Made by a program: the position numbers and the translations under genes
From: Paenibacillus cellulositrophicus
Lineage (GTDB): Bacteria; Bacillota; Bacilli; Paenibacillales; Paenibacillaceae
Length of the DNA stretch: 64,000 nt
Direction of reading: 5' to 3'
NCBI RefSeq assembly: GCF_009363095.1
Contig: NZ_CP045295.1
Span: 6,229,001 to 6,293,000, forward strand
Part shown: in pieces, positions 60,479-64,000 of the stretch
Numbering within the stretch: position 1 is the stretch's first letter
Layout: every line of letters starts with the position of its first letter
The notes under the pieces: model-generated
What the model was told of the DNA's origin: nothing
The model's database searches: none
Seen by the model: the letters and a program-made list of their open reading frames with translations, nothing else

Positions 60479-62155
60479 ATGAAAAGTTGGAGAAGATCGC
60501 TGCTCGTGGCCTTGGTGTTCCTGTGCACGACAGCCACGGCGCTGGCGGGCTGTTCAGGCGGTGGAGAGAAAACGACCGACGGAGCCGCACCGAAGGCAGA
60601 GAGTAAATCCGAAACGAAAGAAGGAAGCGGCAGCGCCTCGGAGCCCTTCCAGCTCGGAAGCGCGCCAGTCGACTTTACGTTCTACGGCCACTATGACTGG
60701 TATACGATGCCGACCTGGGGCGGGGACGTTGCGAGCAAATGGATTCAGGATAGCAAAAAGGTCAATGTCACGGCCATCAACTCCGGCGGCAATGCGGCCC
60801 AAAAGCTCAACACGATGATCGCGTCCAAAGAGCTGCCTGACGTGATCTGGATGGAGCGCGGCGCCGATGTGGAGCGGCTGCGTGCGGCAGGCATGCTGGT
60901 GCCTTATGACGACTATCTGGACAAATATCCGAATTTGAAAAAATGGGCCGGTGACTCGACGCTCAACATGCTCCGCTCAAGTGACGGCAAGCTGTACCAA
61001 TTCCCGAACTGGTATACCTCGCAGCCTGCGGGCAATGCCGGATACCTGATGAACAGCAAGGTGTACAAAGAGCTTGGCTCGCCAAAGTTGGAGACAACTG
61101 ACGATCTGTATAACTACCTGAAGAGCGTGAAGGCCAAGTATCCGAACATGGTGCCGTTCGAGCCGGATTTGGCCAAGGACGGGCAGGGGCTTGATATTCT
61201 GTACGGGGCGTTCGGGGAAGACCATCCGCCGGTGTATTTGAAAGAGAGAGCCGTGCCGGTCGACAATAAGCTGACGTCCATTTTCCAGGATCCAGTCTAC
61301 CGCGAGTCCATGCAGTTTGCCTCCAAGCTGTTCCGCGAAAAGCTGATGGCCCAGGATGCATTAACCCAAACGAAAGACCAGATTCTTGAAAAAGCGTACA
61401 ACGGCCGTTTTGCCATCGCAGCCGGAGCAAGCCCGACGGAATACGGCAGCAAAGGCGACGTGGAGCTCAAGAAAAAGGACCCGACTTCCGGTTACGAAAT
61501 GATCTGGCCTGTGCATAAGGAAGGGCTGGACAAAAACAAGATTTGGACGGGAACCTACAATCAGCTGGGCTGGAACGTGGCCGTCATTACGAAGTCCGCC
61601 AAGGATCCGGAGAAGATCTTTGCGTTCCTTGACTGGCTGACCGGAGAAGAAGGAAGCCGGGTCATCATGTGGGGACCTGAAGGAACGCTGTGGCAGGGAA
61701 CGGATGAAGAAGGATATCCGGTCTTTACCGACACATACACTAACGACATCCAAAAGCGCAGCGATATTATGGATGCGACGGTGAATCTCCAGTGGAACGG
61801 CAATACCGTCTATATCGACAAGTCGAAGATGAAATTCGAGAAGACGCTTCCGCCGGAAAAACAAAATTGGGAGAGCCGCTACCAATCCGAAATTACGTGG
61901 AAAACGCAGTATAACGCCACCGCCTTCGTCAACCTGAGCCCACTGCCGGATACCGAAGAAGGTATCATTCAGCAGAGCGTGGACGAAATCTTCTCCGAAT
62001 CCCGCGCCAAAGCGCTGTACGCGAAGAGCGACGACGAGGTGCTGGCGATTCTGGACCAGGCTCAGAAGGACGCATTGGCGGTCGGATACGACAAACTGCT
62101 CGAATACAAGACGCAGAAATGGCAGGAGAACCTGAAAAAAATCGGCGGTCAATAA
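60479..62155 (+). CDS. lplA: Extracellular solute-binding lipoprotein, LplA type
   Basis: 558-residue sugar-binding protein with a lipoprotein signal (lipobox LAGC, cysteine about 24), a Ser/Gly/Lys/Glu-rich spacer, then a two-lobe family 1 binding domain (ELPDVIWMERGAD, NWYTSQPAGNAGYLMNS). It is the substrate-capturing part of the cassette. Ligand unknown. AAAAGGGGTTATC precedes the ATG. Confidence 0.92.
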   Translation: MKSWRRSLLVALVFLCTTATALAGCSGGGEKTTDGAAPKAESKSETKEGSGSASEPFQLGSAPVDFTFYGHYDWYTMPTWGGDVASKWIQDSKKVNVTAINSGGNAAQKLNTMIASKELPDVIWMERGADVERLRAAGMLVPYDDYLDKYPNLKKWAGDSTLNMLRSSDGKLYQFPNWYTSQPAGNAGYLMNSKVYKELGSPKLETTDDLYNYLKSVKAKYPNMVPFEPDLAKDGQGLDILYGAFGEDHPPVYLKERAVPVDNKLTSIFQDPVYRESMQFASKLFREKLMAQDALTQTKDQILEKAYNGRFAIAAGASPTEYGSKGDVELKKKDPTSGYEMIWPVHKEGLDKNKIWTGTYNQLGWNVAVITKSAKDPEKIFAFLDWLTGEEGSRVIMWGPEGTLWQGTDEEGYPVFTDTYTNDIQKRSDIMDATVNLQWNGNTVYIDKSKMKFEKTLPPEKQNWESRYQSEITWKTQYNATAFVNLSPLPDTEEGIIQQSVDEIFSESRAKALYAKSDDEVLAILDQAQKDALAVGYDKLLEYKTQKWQENLKKIGGQ

Positions 62156-62359
62156 TCTAAATCTAGCATGTTCTAGTATAATGATACTAATTCTTCTAAT
62201 CGCGAGGATGCCGTCCCGACCCGGGGCGGCTGCTCGCTTCTCCAGCGTCCGGGGCGTATTCAGGGTAGTTGGCATGATCGCGTGGGACGGATGAAGGGAT
62301 GTTTGTCTGAAGCCGGGATCTGACCATAGTATTCATTTTAATGATCAGGAGATGAGTTC

Positions 62360-63925
62360 ATGTACAAAGTGTTGATCGTGGATGACGAGATTCTTGATCT
62401 GGAGGGTATGCGCTCTTTTATTCCTTGGGCAGAACTGGGGCTGGAAGTGACAGGCGCGGTGAACAATGGGTTTGACGCCTTGGCACTGCTGGAACGCCAG
62501 CCGGTCGATATTTTAGTAACAGACGTACATATGCCTAGCATGACAGGCCTGGAGCTGGCCAGAAAGGCACGGGAGTTCGCGGGCCGGCTTCGGGTTATTT
62601 TCGTGAGTGGTTACCAGGATTTTCACTATGTTAAAGAGGCGATTGCCCTGAACGCGTTCAGCTACGTGCTGAAGCCGATGGACGATAAGGAGCTGACCGA
62701 TGCGCTGCGCACCGTCGTGCAGCAGCTTGATCAGGAGAAACGGCGGCAGCAGAACGAACAGGCTTACCGGGAAATCGCCAAAAATGACTATCTATTGAAG
62801 CTTCTCGAAGGCGCGGAAGCCGAAGAGGCTGCCGGGGTGCTGCAGGAAAGCTACGGGTTTGACCGTTTAGGATGGCCGGTGCGTGCGGCCGCCGTCGAGC
62901 TGGACGACCTCAGCTGGAAGCTCGACCCGATGCCGGAACACCGCCAGCAGGAATGGTTCAACCGATTTTACGATTCGCTGGTTCCGCTGCTCACCGAGGC
63001 CCGGATCCGGCATGTGTGCAAAACTTCGCGACGGCGGATTTTCGTGCTGATCGAAGACGGGGTGGACTTACAAGCGCTGTCGGCTCTGGCGGATCGGATT
63101 CAAGAGCTGCATCCCTTCTCCGTCACGGTCGGTGTAGGAGAAGAAGCGGTAAATCTGACCGGGTTGCGCCGTTCTTACGGTGAGGCCCTGGAGGCGCTGT
63201 CGTGCAAGCTGATCGCTGGCAAGGGCCGGGTCATCCGCCATGGGGAACTGAAATGGGACGATGCCCTCGAGCAGCCTTCCCAAACCGCTCTGCCGCTCGA
63301 GCCCCTGTATACCGCTGTAGTGAACTTCGATCTCGTCACGGTCAGCGACGAAATCGACCGGCTGTTCGCCGCTGCGGCCGGGATGAGATCGAAGCTGAAA
63401 ATCCAATATTTCGTCATGCACATCCTGCTTGGGCTCGAGCATCACCTCCGGGCGATCAACGAGAGCCTTGCGAACGCCTTCCAAGAGGAAACGGGAGGCA
63501 GTCCGGATGTGATGCTGCAGCTCGAGACGATCGACGATATCCGTTCCTGGCTGCGAAAACGGCTCTTTGCCGCCGCAGAGGTTATTCAGCGCCGTAAGCA
63601 GAAGAAAAGCTCGAAGCTCGTTGACGAAATGATCCGGTACGTGAAAGAGCAGCTGCACGAAAATGTGACGCTGAAGGAAGTCGCCGACCACCTATGCTTT
63701 TCCCCAAACTATTTGGGAACGCTCTTCAAGGAAGTGATGGGCACGAATTTCAGCGAATACGTCATTCACCTGCGGATGGAGAAAGCGGGCGAGCTCCTCA
63801 GGGATCCCAGAGTGAAGGTCTACGAAGTGGCCGACCGGGTCGGGTACCGGTATATGCCCTATTTCAGCCGGCAATTTAAAGAGGTGTTCGGCATGACGCC
63901 GGGCCAGTTCAGGAGAAACGTATAA
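62360..63925 (+). CDS. YesN-type response regulator with AraC DNA-binding domain
   Basis: 521 residues: receiver domain (1-120) with DDE (9-11), phospho-acceptor D55 in VTDVHMPSMTG and K105 region YVLKPMDD; a central region of about 280 residues; C-terminal AraC/XylS helix-turn-helix pair (about 420-521; VTLKEVADHLCFSPNYLGTLF, VADRVGYRYMPYFSRQFKE). CAGGAGATGAGTTC precedes the ATG. It probably controls the LplABC cassette beside it and pairs with the kinase starting at its stop. Confidence 0.92.
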   Translation: MYKVLIVDDEILDLEGMRSFIPWAELGLEVTGAVNNGFDALALLERQPVDILVTDVHMPSMTGLELARKAREFAGRLRVIFVSGYQDFHYVKEAIALNAFSYVLKPMDDKELTDALRTVVQQLDQEKRRQQNEQAYREIAKNDYLLKLLEGAEAEEAAGVLQESYGFDRLGWPVRAAAVELDDLSWKLDPMPEHRQQEWFNRFYDSLVPLLTEARIRHVCKTSRRRIFVLIEDGVDLQALSALADRIQELHPFSVTVGVGEEAVNLTGLRRSYGEALEALSCKLIAGKGRVIRHGELKWDDALEQPSQTALPLEPLYTAVVNFDLVTVSDEIDRLFAAAAGMRSKLKIQYFVMHILLGLEHHLRAINESLANAFQEETGGSPDVMLQLETIDDIRSWLRKRLFAAAEVIQRRKQKKSSKLVDEMIRYVKEQLHENVTLKEVADHLCFSPNYLGTLFKEVMGTNFSEYVIHLRMEKAGELLRDPRVKVYEVADRVGYRYMPYFSRQFKEVFGMTPGQFRRNV

Positions 63926-64000
63926 TGAGGCGCGCGGCAATGAGGCCGCCAGGCGGGAAGCTGTTCCTGCCCTTTGGCGTCAAACTGTTTATCTCCTATT
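63925..64000 (+). CDS. Start of a probable YesM-type sensor histidine kinase (3' cut by window)
   Basis: An open frame begins at an ATG overlapping the stop of the response-regulator gene (TAATG) and runs to the window end: MRRAAMRPPGGKLFLPFGVK followed by LFISY. The basic start followed by a hydrophobic stretch suits the first membrane segment of a YesM kinase. The identity rests on position next to the YesN gene, since only 25 residues are visible. Confidence 0.55.
   Translation, partial: MRRAAMRPPGGKLFLPFGVKLFISY

Overview
The window is about 64 kb of a spore-forming Gram-positive chromosome, most likely Paenibacillus or a close relative. Evidence: gene order follows the Bacillus subtilis ylxQ-infB to recA-rny-miaB-ricA stretch almost gene for gene; there are sporulation genes (dipicolinate synthase, SleB, SpoVS, SpoIIIE/FtsK); and the right end has an LplABC-type sugar ABC cassette with a YesN-type regulator and the start of a probable YesM-type kinase, plus an SLH/PrcB-like secreted protein, which are typical of Paenibacillus. 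All genes but one (moaB) lie on the + strand. Several starts are TTG or GTG behind strong Shine-Dalgarno sequences, and one gene (ymdB) appears to start at ATT.

Layout. 1-8.9 kb: translation and RNA genes ylxQ (cut by the window edge), infB, rbfA, nrnA, truB, ribF, then rpsO (with a pseudoknot-capable leader) and pnp. 9-19.6 kb: a YlxY-type deacetylase, M16 peptidase MlpA, dut, spoVFA-spoVFB (behind a sigma-K-like promoter), dapG, dapA, an RNase J, TepA and YlzJ. The asd gene that sits between spoVFB and dapG in B. subtilis is absent; a 457-nt intergenic rich in alternative hairpins is there instead. 19.7-32.6 kb: SpoIIIE/FtsK, SleB (sigma-G-like promoter), the EF-P aminopentanol modification genes ymfF-ymfH-ymfI, ymfJ, ymfK, RodZ/YmfM, a small membrane protein, YajQ, pgsA, cinA. 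32.6-42.3 kb: recA (SOS box), recX with an in-frame tandem repeat, rny, ymdB, spoVS (sigma-H-like promoter), a dipeptidase, PduL, miaB, ricA.

42.5-64 kb is more accessory: a thioesterase; an NAD-salvage operon (Nudix-winged-helix protein, pncA, pncB) with a palindrome over its -10 box; a quinone oxidoreductase-like protein; a lipoprotein; moaB on the minus strand; a His-rich CobW GTPase next to an 18-cysteine copper-storage-like protein; an OPT transporter followed by an orphan PqqD/RRE protein; a T-box-controlled argS; an ABC pair; a HEPN-like protein; an SLH+PrcB-like protein; and the sugar ABC cassette with its two-component regulator.

Features that are not ordinary genes include a homologous intergenic repeat found at two loci (downstream of pnp, where it is partly duplicated, and downstream of dut), each starting in the T-tract of an intrinsic terminator; the structured region before dapG; a very long terminator hairpin after spoVS; and tandem repeats in infB and recX. 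No phage, IS element, CRISPR array, tRNA or rRNA was recognised.
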